Below are positions 8,948 through 19,868 of a stretch of 22,847 nt of DNA, piece by piece (positions within the stretch are counted from its first letter, which is position 1; each line of letters begins with the position of its first letter). The translations under genes and the position numbers were made by a program. A model generated the notes under the pieces. It saw nothing but the letters and a program-made list of their open reading frames with translations. It did not search any database and was not told where the DNA came from. This DNA is from Methylococcaceae bacterium (GTDB lineage: Bacteria > Pseudomonadota > Gammaproteobacteria > Methylococcales > Methylomonadaceae). The stretch lies in contig CANNLO010000034.1 of the NCBI GenBank assembly GCA_947505055.1, positions 1-22,847 of the forward strand, read 5' to 3'.

Positions 8948-11900
8948 ATGGAACAACACGACTTTACCTTGGGCATCCCCGGTTTTAACTACCCCGATTT
9001 ATATAATTCAGCGCGTCTAAAAGATTTGCTGGAGGTATTTGATGCATCGGTTGAACGTCATGACCCACAATTGCACACTGAATTCAAGGCATACCGCCAA
9101 ACTCAGGGTATAGACTTATCGCCAGAAACCATTTCCGATCTGTTGGTACGGATGGGACCTTATGTCGGTCAGTTTGTTGCCAAAATATTTAATGTTTCCG
9201 CGCAGCATCAAGCCCAGAGCGAAAAAATTAAAGATGAAATCGACAGCATCTTTACTTACAAAAATGAAATCGTCGATAAGTTGGCGTTTGTTTTTAAAGG
9301 CCAGGATACCAGTGACTGGTCCATTCCCTCCGTTCTTAACCGTTTTGATTTATTGATTGCAGCAGGTTTTCCAGAAGCCAATCTGGATGACGATGCGGAA
9401 CGCCGCGTGGCGCGGGTGGGTGCTGCGATTGGTTTGTTACACAGTCATTATAAATTGATCGCCAAAGGCAAAGAAATTAGCTATGACAATGCCGATTTGG
9501 TCGTGCAAACCTTGCGCGCCAAGCTTGTGGCCCACGAAGAAGCAGCAACCGAATTTAGCGACATCATTGGTTTACAAGAACCTGCTGAGTTTATCAATGC
9601 ATTGACAGACATCGTTAATCGCTGGAGTTTCGTCGCGCAACAAGATAACGATGTGGTAGCCGACTGGCCGAGTTTTAAATTGCCATCCAAACGGGATTTT
9701 GATCATTTGGTTGAGCATGAACTGGTTGATCGTGGCGAATTTAAAGCCTGGATGGGCGAACAGGAGCACCGTCGCCGCCGGGACGGTTTTAAGCTGACCG
9801 ACCCGCGTCATAATCAGCGCCAGGTGCTGTCAGAAGTCAATCACTGCATTTATTGCCACGAGCGCGACACTGATTCCTGCTCTAAAGGCATGCGCAATAA
9901 AAAAACCAACACTTTTAAAGTTGATCCGCTGGGCGTGACCACCATCGGCTGTCCATTGGATGAAAAGATTTCTGAAATGCATCTGGTCAAGCGTAACGGT
10001 GACAATATTGGCGCGTTGGCGATTATTGTTATCGACAATCCGATGTGTCCCGGTACTGGGCATCGTATTTGTAATGAGTGCATGAAAGGTTGTATCTATC
10101 AAAAAACCGATCCGGTCGATATTCCGCAAATTGAAACCAGCGTGTTAACTGATGTGTTGTTCATGCCATACGGTTTTGAAATTTACAGCCTGCTGACCCG
10201 CTGGAATCCGTTAAACGTCAAACGCCCTTATATGCTGCCTTACAACGGCAAAAATGCGCTGGTCGTTGGTTTGGGACCCGCCGGTTATACCATGAGTCAT
10301 TATTTATTAAATGAAGGCTTCGGGGTTGCAGGTATTGACGGCCTGAAACTGGAGCCCTTGCCTGTGGATTTAACTGGCGACAGTAAAAACCTTCCTTTGC
10401 CGATTGAAAACTTTCAGAATCTCTACGAAGAACTGGATAAGCGGATATTGGCCGGTTTTGGTGGAGTTGCGGAATACGGAATTACCGTGCGTTGGGACAA
10501 AAACTTTCTAAAAGTCATCTATCTAACCCTACAAAGACGCCAAGCATTTCGCTCTTACGGCGGCGTTCGTTTTGGTGGCACTGTCACTATCGAAGACGCC
10601 TGGCGCATGGGATTTGATCATATCTGCGTAGCTTCTGGAGCCGGTAAGCCCACCGTTATCGATATGAAAAACAATCTGACACGCGGTATACGCAAAGCCT
10701 CGGATTTCTTGATGGCGTTACAATTAACCGGTGCAGCCAAAGATTCATCATTGGCAAATCTTCAGGTGCGTTTACCCGCAGGTGTTATCGGTGGCGGTTT
10801 GACGGCTATGGATACCGCAACCGAATTGATGGCCTATTATCCGGTACAAGTCGAAAAAGTTCTGCATCGTTATGAAAGGCTGGCTGGGTTATTTGGCGAG
10901 CAAGTAGTTCGTGGTCGTTATGATCTGGAAGAAATACTGATACTCGATGAATTTTTGGAGCACGGCAAAATAATCGCAGCAGAACGTCAACGTGCCGAAA
11001 CGGAAGGCGAACTACCTGATTTTGCACCACTGGTTGAAGCTTGGGGTGGTGTGACTTTGTTCTATCGCAAAGGTATTCACGATGCACCTGCCTATCGACA
11101 AAACCATGAAGAAATCGTCAAAGCACTGGAAGAAGGCATTGCCTTGGCTGAAGGCATGAGTCCGCTGGCGGCACAAGAAGACGAATACGGTCATTTAAAT
11201 GCAGTTGAATTTGAAAAGCTGACTCTTGAAGATGGTCGCTGGAACAACTCAGGCCAAATGATCACGGTGCCGTTGCGCAGTTTATATGTTGCTGCGGGTA
11301 CTTCGCCGAACACCATTTATCAAAGCGAATATCCTGATACGTTTGTGATGGACAAATGGTTTTTTCAGCGTTATGAGCCTGAGTGGACAAATGATTCGGT
11401 CGAATTGGTGCCGATGCACGATGAAGCCTTCCCCAAACTGGGTAAACCGGCACCGCTCACGTCTTATCAAAAAGACGGAAAATTTATCAGTTTTTATGGC
11501 GACAATCACCCCGTTTACGCCGGTAACGTGGTTAAAGCCATGGCCAGCGCCAAAAATGGTTATCCTTATGTGGTCAAGCTGTTTGAGCAGCAATTAGCAA
11601 GCTTAAATCCCGCACAACAACTGGAACGTGATGCAACCTTAACCGCTTTATTTTCCCGTCTGGATGACGCGTTTAAAGCGACTATCGTTGCCATTAACCG
11701 TTTGACACCAACTATTATTGAAGTGGTGGTTAAAGCGCCAATGGCCGCAGAAAAATTCCATCCCGGCCAGTTTTATCGCGTGCAAAACTATGAAGCCTTT
11801 GCGCCTGTGGTTGAAGGCACTGTATTAGCCTCTGAAGGTTTGGCGTTGACCGGTGCCGAAGTCGATAAAGCCAATGGCACTATTTCGCTGATTGCACTGG

Positions 11901-12649
11901 AAATGGGTTCGTCTTCAAGGCTTTGCGCAACATGGAAAGTCGGTGATCCGTTGGTGATTATGGGGGTAACAGGTACGCCAACCGACATACCTAAGGGTAA
12001 AACCGTTTTGTTACTGGGCGGTGGCTTGGGTAATGCCGTGCTGTTTTCTATTGGCAAAGCATTAAGAGCGGCAGGCAATCGGGTAATTTACTTTGCCGGC
12101 TACAAATTCGCACAGGATCGATTTAAAGTGGAAGATGTCGAGGCCGCCGCAGACATTATCATCTGGTCAGTTGATAATGGTGAAGGCGTTTCAGCGATTA
12201 CGCCCACCCGTCCACAAGACAAAACCTTTGTCGGCAATATTCTCGAATGCATGCTGGCTTACGCGAAAGGTGATTTAGGCGAACAGCCTATTTCCTTGGC
12301 GGATGTCGATCATCTTATCGTAATCGGTTCTGATCGCATGATGGCGGCCGTAAAAAGCGCACGCTATGATGTATTGAAACCTTTTTTAAATAAAGCTCAT
12401 CATGCAATCGGTTCAATCAATTCGCCGATGCAATGCATGATGAAAGGCATTTGCGCACAGTGTTTATGCAAACATATCGATGCCGAGACTGGTAAAGAAT
12501 ACTTTGTCTATTCCTGCTACGATCAGGATCAAGATTTGGACAAAGTGGATTTTCCACATTTAAATGCCCGTTTGCGTCAAAATACCGTACAGGAAAAGTT
12601 ATCCAGCCTTTGGCTTGATTATTTATTGGAAAAACAACTACAGGCATAA
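8948..12649 (+). CDS. Large iron-sulfur flavoprotein: GltD-like oxidoreductase fused to a PyrK-like reductase
   Basis: This 1233-residue protein has three recognisable parts. Residues 1-290 match nothing I know. Residues 300-382 carry two cysteine groups (C300, C303, C311, C335; C367, C375, C378, C382) of the kind that holds [4Fe-4S] clusters before GltD-type flavoproteins. Residues 436-790 form a two-dinucleotide-fold oxidoreductase with GLGPAG at 441-446, VIGGGLTAMDTA at 613-624 and a C-terminal FAD motif VAAGTSPNT at 781-789. Residues 905-1190 look like a ferredoxin reductase/PyrK subunit: HPGQFYRV at 938-945, NAD loop LLLGGGLGNA at 1021-1030, and a terminal cysteine set (C1163, C1169, C1172, C1190) like the [2Fe-2S] site of PyrK. 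It probably passes electrons between NAD(P)H, flavins and iron-sulfur clusters. The partner and substrate are unknown. The gene stands alone on its transcript. Confidence 0.85.
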   Translation: MEQHDFTLGIPGFNYPDLYNSARLKDLLEVFDASVERHDPQLHTEFKAYRQTQGIDLSPETISDLLVRMGPYVGQFVAKIFNVSAQHQAQSEKIKDEIDSIFTYKNEIVDKLAFVFKGQDTSDWSIPSVLNRFDLLIAAGFPEANLDDDAERRVARVGAAIGLLHSHYKLIAKGKEISYDNADLVVQTLRAKLVAHEEAATEFSDIIGLQEPAEFINALTDIVNRWSFVAQQDNDVVADWPSFKLPSKRDFDHLVEHELVDRGEFKAWMGEQEHRRRRDGFKLTDPRHNQRQVLSEVNHCIYCHERDTDSCSKGMRNKKTNTFKVDPLGVTTIGCPLDEKISEMHLVKRNGDNIGALAIIVIDNPMCPGTGHRICNECMKGCIYQKTDPVDIPQIETSVLTDVLFMPYGFEIYSLLTRWNPLNVKRPYMLPYNGKNALVVGLGPAGYTMSHYLLNEGFGVAGIDGLKLEPLPVDLTGDSKNLPLPIENFQNLYEELDKRILAGFGGVAEYGITVRWDKNFLKVIYLTLQRRQAFRSYGGVRFGGTVTIEDAWRMGFDHICVASGAGKPTVIDMKNNLTRGIRKASDFLMALQLTGAAKDSSLANLQVRLPAGVIGGGLTAMDTATELMAYYPVQVEKVLHRYERLAGLFGEQVVRGRYDLEEILILDEFLEHGKIIAAERQRAETEGELPDFAPLVEAWGGVTLFYRKGIHDAPAYRQNHEEIVKALEEGIALAEGMSPLAAQEDEYGHLNAVEFEKLTLEDGRWNNSGQMITVPLRSLYVAAGTSPNTIYQSEYPDTFVMDKWFFQRYEPEWTNDSVELVPMHDEAFPKLGKPAPLTSYQKDGKFISFYGDNHPVYAGNVVKAMASAKNGYPYVVKLFEQQLASLNPAQQLERDATLTALFSRLDDAFKATIVAINRLTPTIIEVVVKAPMAAEKFHPGQFYRVQNYEAFAPVVEGTVLASEGLALTGAEVDKANGTISLIALEMGSSSRLCATWKVGDPLVIMGVTGTPTDIPKGKTVLLLGGGLGNAVLFSIGKALRAAGNRVIYFAGYKFAQDRFKVEDVEAAADIIIWSVDNGEGVSAITPTRPQDKTFVGNILECMLAYAKGDLGEQPISLADVDHLIVIGSDRMMAAVKSARYDVLKPFLNKAHHAIGSINSPMQCMMKGICAQCLCKHIDAETGKEYFVYSCYDQDQDLDKVDFPHLNARLRQNTVQEKLSSLWLDYLLEKQLQA

Positions 12650-12680
12650 TTGTTATCAACTATTAATACTGGTTTAATAG

Positions 12681-12708
12681 TTGCATAAGTATATTCTGTA
12701 GGTATAAT
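12681..12708 (+). promoter_or_regulatory. Sigma-70-type promoter of tRNA-Val (and possibly thrS)
   Basis: TTGCAT (12681-12686), a 16-nt spacer, then a perfect TATAAT (12703-12708). Transcription would start near 12715, about 20 nt before the tRNA. A 9-bp inverted repeat (12658-12666 with 12674-12682) after the flavoprotein gene overlaps its -35 side. Confidence 0.7.
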
Positions 12709-12734
12709 ATCCTGCTCGAAGTTGTATAAGCTTC

Positions 12735-12811
12735 AGGCGCGTAGCTCAGTTGGTTAGAGCACCACCTTGACATGGTGGGGGTCGGTGGTTCGAGTCCACT
12801 CGTGCCTACCA
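12735..12811 (+). tRNA. tRNA-Val (anticodon GAC)
   Basis: A 77-nt cloverleaf. The acceptor AGGCGCG pairs with CGTGCCT including one G-T, the discriminator is A and CCA is encoded. The anticodon loop TTGACAT gives GAC. The D- and anticodon arms closely match E. coli tRNA-Val(GAC). With the TAC species at 1420-1495 the window holds two valine isoacceptors. Confidence 0.96.
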
Positions 12812-12819
12812 AAAACATA

Positions 12820-12844
12820 AGCACTGCTCTGCAGTGCTTTTTTT
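12820..12844 (+). terminator. Intrinsic terminator between tRNA-Val and thrS
   Basis: AGCACTGC (12820-12827) pairs perfectly with GCAGTGCT (12831-12838) around a TCT loop, followed by T7 (12838-12844). It ends only 25 nt before the thrS ATG. It either ends the tRNA transcript or controls read-through into thrS. Confidence 0.85.
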
Positions 12845-12869
12845 ATTGCAGACACAAAAAGCAGACAAA

Positions 12870-14777
12870 ATGCCGGTAATTACACTGCCTGACGGCTCCA
12901 AGCGTGAATATGACCAAGCCGTTTCAGTAATGGATATAGCCTTCTCTATTGGCTCAGGTTTAGCCAAAGCAACTCTGGCAGGTAAAGTTGACGGCGAACT
13001 GGTTGATGCCAGTACGGTCATTAATCATGACGCAACACTGCAGCTCATTACCGCAAAAGATGAAGACGGCATTTCCGTAATTCGTCATTCAACCGCTCAT
13101 CTCTTGGCTCAGGCGGTAAAACAGTTATTCCCTTCTGCACAAGTGACTATTGGTCCAGTCATAGAAAACGGCTTTTTTTACGACTTTGCCTACGAAAGAC
13201 CATTTACACCCGAAGATTTGACCGCCATCGAAAAAAAGATGGAAAAACTGGTTGCTGAAGATCATCCAATTCACCGCTCCGTGTTATCAAGAGATGAGGC
13301 TGTCAGGTTCTTCAAGAATATGGGCGAAGCCTACAAAGCTGAAATCATAGAATCAATCCCTGCCAATGAAGACTTGTCTTTATATGAGCAAGGCGGCTTT
13401 ACCGATTTATGTCGCGGACCGCACGTACCCAGCACCGCAAAGTTAAAAGTCTTTAAACTGATGAAGATTGCTGGCGCCTATTGGCGGGGCAATTCCGATA
13501 ATGAAATGCTGCAACGCATTTACGGAACAGCCTGGGGTGATAAAAAAGATTTGCAGGCTTATTTGCATCGTTTGGAAGAAGCTGAAAAGCGTGACCACCG
13601 AAAGCTCGCAAAAACACTGGATTTGTTTCATTCTCAAGAAGAAGCTCCTGGAATGGTGTTCTGGCATGAAAAAGGCTGGGTCATTTATCAACAAGTTGAG
13701 CAGTATATTCGCGAAAAATTACGGGTAAGCGGTTACGGCGAAGTCAAAACACCGCAAGTCGTAGATCGATCTTTATGGGAAAGATCCGGGCACTGGGAAA
13801 AATTCGGTGAGATGATTTTTACCACGCATTCCGAGAATCGTGATTACGCTATTAAACCGATGAACTGCCCTTGCCACGTGCAGATTTATAATCAAGGTCT
13901 TAAAAGTTACCGTGATTTACCGATTCGCTTGGCTGAATTTGGCTCCTGTCACCGCAATGAACCTTCCGGTACATTGCACGGCTTAATGCGTGTCAGAAAT
14001 TTTGTGCAAGATGATGCACATATATTCTGTACCGAAGGCCAAATTCAGGATGAAGTATCAACTTTTATCGACATGCTCTTTGATGTTTATAAAGATTTTG
14101 GCTTTGAAGAAGTTATTATTAAGTTATCAACACGCCCTGTAAATAGGGTCGGTGATGATTCGGTCTGGGACAAAGCGGAAAATGCCCTGGAACTGGCACT
14201 GAACACCAAAGGCTTGAAATGGGATTTACAGCCAGGCGAAGGCGCTTTTTATGGTCCAAAGATCGAGTTTTCACTAAAAGACTGCATCGGCCGAGTATGG
14301 CAATGTGGCACTATTCAAGTGGATTTCTCAATGCCGGGACGCCTGGATGCGACCTATATTGCGGAAGACGGCTCAAAACAAGTTCCAGTGATGTTGCACC
14401 GAGCGATACTCGGATCTTTGGAACGTTTTATCGGTATTTTGATAGAGCAATATGCCGGGACCTTCCCGTTATGGCTATCTCCAGTACAGGTCGTGGTAAT
14501 GAATATTACCGACCGACACGCCGAATACGCCACGCAAATTATGCTAGACCTTGAAAAACAAGGCTTTCGAGTAAAATTAGACTTGAGAAATGAGAAGATC
14601 GGGTTTAAAATCCGTGATCACTCAATGCAGCGTGTGTCATATTTAGTCATAATTGGCGACAAAGAACTAGAACAACAAAGCATTACAGTACGTACGCAAA
14701 AGGGTGATGACTTAGGTAGTCTGACTATCCTTGATTTTTACGAAAGGTTAAAACAAGAGATTACAGACAGAAAATGA
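12870..14777 (+). CDS. thrS: Threonyl-tRNA synthetase
   Basis: This 635-residue class II synthetase (E. coli 642) charges tRNA-Thr. It has an N-terminal TGS domain (about 1-62) and an editing domain with H73, H77, C181 and H185. The catalytic core holds zinc ligands C333, H384 and H510, equivalent to E. coli C334/H385/H511, and motif 2 ([11 protein letters not shown], 357-367). The anticodon-binding domain covers about 535-635. The ATG at 12870 is chosen because [10 protein letters not shown] matches E. coli exactly; an upstream in-frame GTG at 12834 lies inside the terminator stem. No clear Shine-Dalgarno precedes the ATG, and the leader is too short for the tRNA-like operator known in E. 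coli. Confidence 0.97.
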   Translation: MPVITLPDGSKREYDQAVSVMDIAFSIGSGLAKATLAGKVDGELVDASTVINHDATLQLITAKDEDGISVIRHSTAHLLAQAVKQLFPSAQVTIGPVIENGFFYDFAYERPFTPEDLTAIEKKMEKLVAEDHPIHRSVLSRDEAVRFFKNMGEAYKAEIIESIPANEDLSLYEQGGFTDLCRGPHVPSTAKLKVFKLMKIAGAYWRGNSDNEMLQRIYGTAWGDKKDLQAYLHRLEEAEKRDHRKLAKTLDLFHSQEEAPGMVFWHEKGWVIYQQVEQYIREKLRVSGYGEVKTPQVVDRSLWERSGHWEKFGEMIFTTHSENRDYAIKPMNCPCHVQIYNQGLKSYRDLPIRLAEFGSCHRNEPSGTLHGLMRVRNFVQDDAHIFCTEGQIQDEVSTFIDMLFDVYKDFGFEEVIIKLSTRPVNRVGDDSVWDKAENALELALNTKGLKWDLQPGEGAFYGPKIEFSLKDCIGRVWQCGTIQVDFSMPGRLDATYIAEDGSKQVPVMLHRAILGSLERFIGILIEQYAGTFPLWLSPVQVVVMNITDRHAEYATQIMLDLEKQGFRVKLDLRNEKIGFKIRDHSMQRVSYLVIIGDKELEQQSITVRTQKGDDLGSLTILDFYERLKQEITDRK

Positions 14778-14785
14778 ATGATTTT

Positions 14786-14790
14786 GGAGG
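14786..14790 (+). promoter_or_regulatory. Strong Shine-Dalgarno that fixes the infC start
   Basis: GGAGG lies 8 nt before ATC at 14799. The only in-frame codons between the upstream stop (TAA, 14793-14795) and the body of IF3 are GAT and ATC, so this site points to ATC as the initiator. Confidence 0.85.
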
Positions 14791-14798
14791 ATTAAGAT

Positions 14799-15323
14799 AT
14801 CGCTGCTAAAAAAGATGAAACGCGCCTTAATGACGCAATTACCGCTAGACGGGTAAGGGTTACAGGCGCGGATGGTGAGGCGTTAGGCATTATATCGTTA
14901 GATGAAGCCAAACAGATTGCTTACGCTGCAGACTTGGATTTAGTGGAAATATCCCCGAATGCAGATCCTCCGGTTTGCAAGGTGATGAACTACGGTAAGT
15001 ACCAGTTTGAATTAAACAAAAAACTGGCCGTAGCCAAAAAGAAACAAAAGCAGGTTCAGGTTAAAGAAATTAAATTCAGACCTGGAACCGACGAAGGAGA
15101 CTATCAAGTTAAACTTCGTAGCCTAACAAAGTTCCTTAACGACGGTGATAAAACCAAAATAACCTTACGTTATCGTGGTCGTGAAATGGCTCATCGTGAA
15201 ATCGGTGTTGATCTGTTGAAAAGAATTGAAAAAGATTTGGAAGAAATTGCTATCGTCGAGCAGTTTCCTAAAATGGAAGGCCGTCAGATGGTTATGGTCA
15301 TGGCCCCCAAAAAGAAAAAATAA
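14799..15323 (+). CDS. infC: Translation initiation factor IF-3, AUC start codon
   Basis: This 174-residue protein (E. coli 180) binds the 30S subunit, prevents 70S formation and checks the start codon and initiator tRNA. The N-domain (about 9-75) includes [14 protein letters not shown]; the C-domain (about 85-172) includes [19 protein letters not shown] and ends APKKKK. No ATG, GTG or TTG gives a full protein: the first TTG (14934) would remove 45 residues, and an in-frame TAA lies at 14793. ATC at 14799, 8 nt after GGAGG, restores the conserved N-terminus (TRLN aligning with E. coli NRIN). In E. coli the start is AUU, and IF3 represses its own synthesis by rejecting it; AUC would allow the same control. 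The gene starts 21 nt after thrS. Confidence 0.93.
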   Translation: MAAKKDETRLNDAITARRVRVTGADGEALGIISLDEAKQIAYAADLDLVEISPNADPPVCKVMNYGKYQFELNKKLAVAKKKQKQVQVKEIKFRPGTDEGDYQVKLRSLTKFLNDGDKTKITLRYRGREMAHREIGVDLLKRIEKDLEEIAIVEQFPKMEGRQMVMVMAPKKKK

Positions 15324-15461
15324 TGACACTTACGTGCCATTACAGCAACTTAAGGATGAGTCGCTAGCATCATAAAAGATGCAGGTAATTCTTCAGGGCC
15401 ATGCATTTTGCCTTGCTGGGTTCCAACTCAGGGATTTATTTTAATTAATTGGAGCAAACAA
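15324..15461 (+). promoter_or_regulatory. infC-rpmI intergenic leader, possible L20 autoregulation site
   Basis: The 138-nt gap contains small hairpins: GCATC/GATGC (15367-15371 with 15378-15382) and CTGGGT/ACTCAG near 15416-15432. In E. coli ribosomal protein L20 represses rpmI-rplT by binding structures in this same place that mimic 23S rRNA. I did not model a pseudoknot, so the assignment rests on position. Confidence 0.35.
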
Positions 15462-15659
15462 ATGCCAAAGATCAAAACTAACCGTGGAGCTGCCAAGCGT
15501 TTCAGACGCACTGGCAACGGCGGTTTTAAATGTGGCCAGTCCCACAGACGTCATATTCTGACAAAAAAATCGACTAAGAGAAAAAGACAGTTACGCTCGC
15601 CGGCAACTATTCATCCATCAGATGTGCGTATGGCTATACGCATGATGCCGTACAGTTAA
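15462..15659 (+). CDS. rpmI: 50S ribosomal protein L35
   Basis: This 65-residue, very basic protein has the family sequence [14 protein letters not shown] at the start and RMMPY at the end, and the same length as E. coli L35. The ATG at 15462 has GGAG 8 nt upstream; the frame opens further upstream, but that part has no family match. It lies 13 nt before rplT, and the two are presumably translated together. Confidence 0.97.
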   Translation: MPKIKTNRGAAKRFRRTGNGGFKCGQSHRRHILTKKSTKRKRQLRSPATIHPSDVRMAIRMMPYS

Positions 15660-15672
15660 TAAGGAGTAGTAA

Positions 15673-16035
15673 ATGCCTAGAGTTAAACGCGGCGTAACAG
15701 CCAGAGCAAGACATAAAAAAGTATTAAAACAAGCAAAAGGTTACTACGGAGCACGAAGCCGGGTTTACCGCGTTGCTAAACAAGCGGTAATTAAAGCGGG
15801 TCAATATGCGTACCGCGATCGCAAACAAAGAAAACGTCAATTCCGTGCTTTGTGGATCGTCCGTATCAATGCGGCGGCCCGTCTCAGCGGAATGTCTTAC
15901 AGTCGCTTTATCAATGGCTTAACAAAAGCCAATGTCAAGATCGATCGTAAAGTATTAGCTGACATTGCAGTTCGTGATATTGCAGCCTTTGCAAAAATTG
16001 CGGAAATTGCAAAAGAATACCAAAGTAAACCCTAA
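15673..16035 (+). CDS. rplT: 50S ribosomal protein L20
   Basis: A 120-residue basic protein with the typical MPRVKRG start and the core [20 protein letters not shown]. It binds 23S rRNA early in 50S assembly, and in E. coli it also represses its own operon. AAGGAG lies 7 nt before the ATG. It is the last ribosomal gene before the pheST part of the operon. Confidence 0.97.
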   Translation: MPRVKRGVTARARHKKVLKQAKGYYGARSRVYRVAKQAVIKAGQYAYRDRKQRKRQFRALWIVRINAAARLSGMSYSRFINGLTKANVKIDRKVLADIAVRDIAAFAKIAEIAKEYQSKP

Positions 16036-16044
16036 GGATCGAAG

Positions 16045-16068
16045 CGGATTTTAGCTTGCTAAAATCCG
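16045..16068 (+). terminator. Strong hairpin just after rplT
   Basis: CGGATTTTAG (16045-16054) pairs perfectly with CTAAAATCCG (16059-16068), loop CTTG. Only three T follow, so it may be a partial terminator or an mRNA-stabilising or processing hairpin between the ribosomal and pheST parts. Confidence 0.5.
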
Positions 16069-16071
16069 ACT

Positions 16072-16132
16072 TTCCCCTGTCACATTCCAAGGCGGGGGAA
16101 TTAAGTTTTTTATCTACTCCTTAATTACCCCC
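16072..16132 (+). promoter_or_regulatory. Attenuator-like pair of mutually exclusive hairpins before pheS
   Basis: Hairpin A pairs 16072-16081 with 16091-16100 (10 bp including two G-T, 9-nt loop), and six T follow at 16106-16111, like a terminator. Hairpin B pairs 16094-16105 with 16120-16132 (12 bp, one bulged A) and uses the same G-rich strand, so A and B cannot form together. E. coli has the pheM attenuator at this place. I see no Phe-rich leader peptide with a usual start here. Confidence 0.45.
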
Positions 16133-16154
16133 AAACTACACTAAAGCGAGCTAA

Positions 16155-17177
<1,023 letters not shown>

Positions 17178-17193
17178 ACAGGAACTTTAAGTT

Positions 17194-19569
17194 ATGCAAA
17201 TTAGTGAAGCCTGGTTAAGAGAATACGTTAATCCAGAAATAAGCACCGAACAACTGGTTAAGCAATTAACCATGGCCGGCCTAGAAATCGATTCTGTAAC
17301 TCCGGCCGCAGCCGTTTTTTCCGGTGTTGTTGTCGGCGAAGTGTTGTCTATGCATCAACATCCTGATGCAGATCGCTTGCGCGTTTGTCAGATTGCTGTG
17401 GGCGAAGCTGAGCCACTACAAATTGTTTGCGGCGCCAGTAATGTCCGAGTCGGCTTGAAAATTCCTGCGGCCTTAATCGGTGCGGTATTGCCTGGTGACT
17501 TTAAAATAAAAAAATCTAAACTTCGTGGCGAAGAATCATTCGGCATGCTCTGCTCTGAAAAAGAACTGGGCTTGGCTGCAGACGCAAACGGCTTAATGGA
17601 ACTGGCGGACAATGCCCCTGTAGGCACTGATATTCAGGATTATTTATCTCTAAATGATAATATCATCGAAGTTAATTTAACACCCAACCGAGCCGATTGC
17701 CTTAGTGTTGAAGGTGTAGCAAGAGAGTTGGCGGTACTGAATAAGCTAAACTGGTCAGTCCTACAGATTGAAACATCCACTATTACCCATTCGGACACAG
17801 TGTCTGTTTCTGTAGAAACGCCTGAAGCTTGCCCTCGTTATTTGGGGCGCTTGCTTAAAGGCGTAAATGCCAAAGCCGAAACACCCTTATGGATGCGGGA
17901 ACGTCTGCGGCGTTCGGGTGTAAGGAGCTTAAGTGCCGTAGTCGACGTAACCAATTACGTTTTGATTGAATTGGGTCAGCCGTTGCATGCGTTTGACGCG
18001 GCCAAATTAACCGGAAATATTAATGTCCGCATTTCCAAAGCTGATGAAAGTATTACCTTGTTAAATGGTCAGACCATCAAGCTGGATACCGAGACCTTGG
18101 TTATCGCAGATGATAAACAAGCTTTGGCCTTGGCGGGTGTAATGGGTGGCAGTGATTCTGCGGTTACTTATGAAACGCAGGATGTATTTCTTGAATGCGC
18201 TTTTTTTACGCCAAAAAGTATAGCCGGTAAAGCCCGAAAATTTGGCCTGCATACCGATTCATCGCACCGTTTTGAACGCGGCGTAGATCCGAGTCTGCAA
18301 CACCGCGCCATAGAGCGCGCCACTCAATTAATCATTGAAATTGCTGGTGGCAGTATTGGCCCGATTACTGAAGTGACATCTGAGGCTACCTTACCCCTTC
18401 GCCCAAGCGTGCTACTGAGAAGGCTGCGTTTGGAAAAAACCTTGGGTATAGTTCTTGAAAATGACCAAGTTGTTGATATTTTTCAACGCTTGGGTATGGC
18501 TGTCCAAACTCAAGCGGACGGATGGTCTGTAACGCCGCCGGGCTTTCGTTTTGATATCGCTATTGAAGCGGATTTGATTGAGGAAATTGCACGTATCGTT
18601 GGTTATAACAACATCCCAAACAGCTGCTTGTTAATGCGTTCAGAACTGGGTAAAGCGCCTGAAACAGTTCTGAATCTTGATCGGGTTAAAGATTTATTGG
18701 TTGATCGGGGTTATCAAGAAGCGATCACCTATAGCTTTGTCGATGAAGAAATACAACAGGCTGTTGCCCCTACTGATGAACTGATCCGTTTAAAAAATCC
18801 AATATCCTCTGATTTATCAGTAATGCGCACTACTTTATGGTGTGGCCTGCTAAAAGTTGCCTTGCATAACACTCATCGTCAGCACCATAGAGTTCGTTTT
18901 TTTGAATCCGGCCTGCGTTTTATAAATAAAGACGGGGTCATGCAACAGCAAAAAATGTTCGCTGGCCTGGCCTTAGGCAGCGCCTATTCCGAGCAATGGG
19001 GTGTCGCAAGTCGTAAGATTGATTTTTTCGATATTAAAGCTGATGTTCAGGCATTATTTGATTTAGCTGAGGGTGAAGTGCAATTTATTGCATCTCAACA
19101 TTCTGCTTTGCATCCCGGACAAACCGCAGAAATTTCATCGCCACAAGGTGAAAAGATAGGCTGGTTGGGCATGTTGCATCCCACGCTCGAAAAACAGTTG
19201 GGTTTTGATACGCAGGTATTTCTTTTTGAATTGGACCTGGATTTACTGCTCAATAAACCACTACCAACATTTAAACCACTTTCAAAATATCCTTCCGTAC
19301 GTCGTGATATAGCCTTGATTGTTAAAGAAGAAGTAAGTGTCAGCGAGATTATTAACTGTATCAAGGGGTGTGCAGAGCAAGCCTTACAAGACATCGTTAT
19401 CTTTGATATCTACCGTGGAAAAGGTGTCGAAGAGGGTAGCAAAAGTGTTGCTGTCAGTTTAATACTACAAGATTTTTCACAAACGCTAACAGATTCTCAA
19501 ATTGATGCTATATTTAGCGCACTGTTAGATAAATTGACCACAACCATAAATGCAAAGCTGAGGGATTGA
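17194..19569 (+). CDS. pheT: Phenylalanyl-tRNA synthetase beta subunit
   Basis: This 791-residue subunit (E. coli 795) carries editing and tRNA binding. The order is: EMAP-like tRNA-binding domain (about 39-150, with [19 protein letters not shown]), B3/B4 editing domain (about 210-380), B5 (about 400-475), a catalytic-like core (about 480-690), and the C-terminal anticodon-binding FDX-ACB fold (about 697-790, from [18 protein letters not shown]). Its ATG follows AGGA. The last codons contain the ribosome site of ihfA. Confidence 0.97.
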   Translation: MQISEAWLREYVNPEISTEQLVKQLTMAGLEIDSVTPAAAVFSGVVVGEVLSMHQHPDADRLRVCQIAVGEAEPLQIVCGASNVRVGLKIPAALIGAVLPGDFKIKKSKLRGEESFGMLCSEKELGLAADANGLMELADNAPVGTDIQDYLSLNDNIIEVNLTPNRADCLSVEGVARELAVLNKLNWSVLQIETSTITHSDTVSVSVETPEACPRYLGRLLKGVNAKAETPLWMRERLRRSGVRSLSAVVDVTNYVLIELGQPLHAFDAAKLTGNINVRISKADESITLLNGQTIKLDTETLVIADDKQALALAGVMGGSDSAVTYETQDVFLECAFFTPKSIAGKARKFGLHTDSSHRFERGVDPSLQHRAIERATQLIIEIAGGSIGPITEVTSEATLPLRPSVLLRRLRLEKTLGIVLENDQVVDIFQRLGMAVQTQADGWSVTPPGFRFDIAIEADLIEEIARIVGYNNIPNSCLLMRSELGKAPETVLNLDRVKDLLVDRGYQEAITYSFVDEEIQQAVAPTDELIRLKNPISSDLSVMRTTLWCGLLKVALHNTHRQHHRVRFFESGLRFINKDGVMQQQKMFAGLALGSAYSEQWGVASRKIDFFDIKADVQALFDLAEGEVQFIASQHSALHPGQTAEISSPQGEKIGWLGMLHPTLEKQLGFDTQVFLFELDLDLLLNKPLPTFKPLSKYPSVRRDIALIVKEEVSVSEIINCIKGCAEQALQDIVIFDIYRGKGVEEGSKSVAVSLILQDFSQTLTDSQIDAIFSALLDKLTTTINAKLRD

Positions 19570-19571
19570 TA

Positions 19572-19868
19572 ATGGCATTAACTAAAGCCGATTTTGCCGA
19601 AAGGCTGTTTGACGAGCTAGGCTTAAACAAGCGCGAAGCAAAAGACATGGTTGAAATTTTTTTTGAAGAAATCAAAGGTTCTTTGGAGCAAGGTGAGCAA
19701 GTCAAAATTTCCGGTTTTGGAAAGTTTGAGTTACGAGACAAAAGCAGTCGTCCTGGTAGAAATCCAAAAACAGGTGAAGAAATCCCTATAACTGCCCGTC
19801 GAGTGGTCACCTTTAGATCCGGTCAAAAATTAAAAGCCAGAGTAGAAGCGTATGCTGGAGCCGAGTAA
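19572..19868 (+). CDS. ihfA: Integration host factor alpha subunit
   Basis: A 98-residue HU-family protein that pairs with IHF-beta and bends DNA sharply at specific sites. The arm motif [11 protein letters not shown] is intact, and the sequence and place after pheT identify the alpha subunit. ATG at 19572 is used, two nt after the pheT stop, with GAGGG (19560-19564) inside pheT; an in-frame TTG at 19566 is less likely. It overlaps the next gene by 17 nt. Confidence 0.96.
   Translation: MALTKADFAERLFDELGLNKREAKDMVEIFFEEIKGSLEQGEQVKISGFGKFELRDKSSRPGRNPKTGEEIPITARRVVTFRSGQKLKARVEAYAGAE

Noticed and set aside
9830..10129. Minus-strand open frames inside the flavoprotein gene
   Set aside because: They lie opposite the cysteine-rich cluster region, which is clearly coding on the plus strand.
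12834..12869. Upstream GTG start for thrS adding 12 residues
   Set aside because: The extension begins inside the terminator stem and T-run, and the family N-terminus starts exactly at the ATG at 12870.
15408..15461. Upstream start for rpmI
   Set aside because: L35 proteins begin MPKIKT; the ATG at 15462 has a good GGAG, and the extension does not resemble the family.
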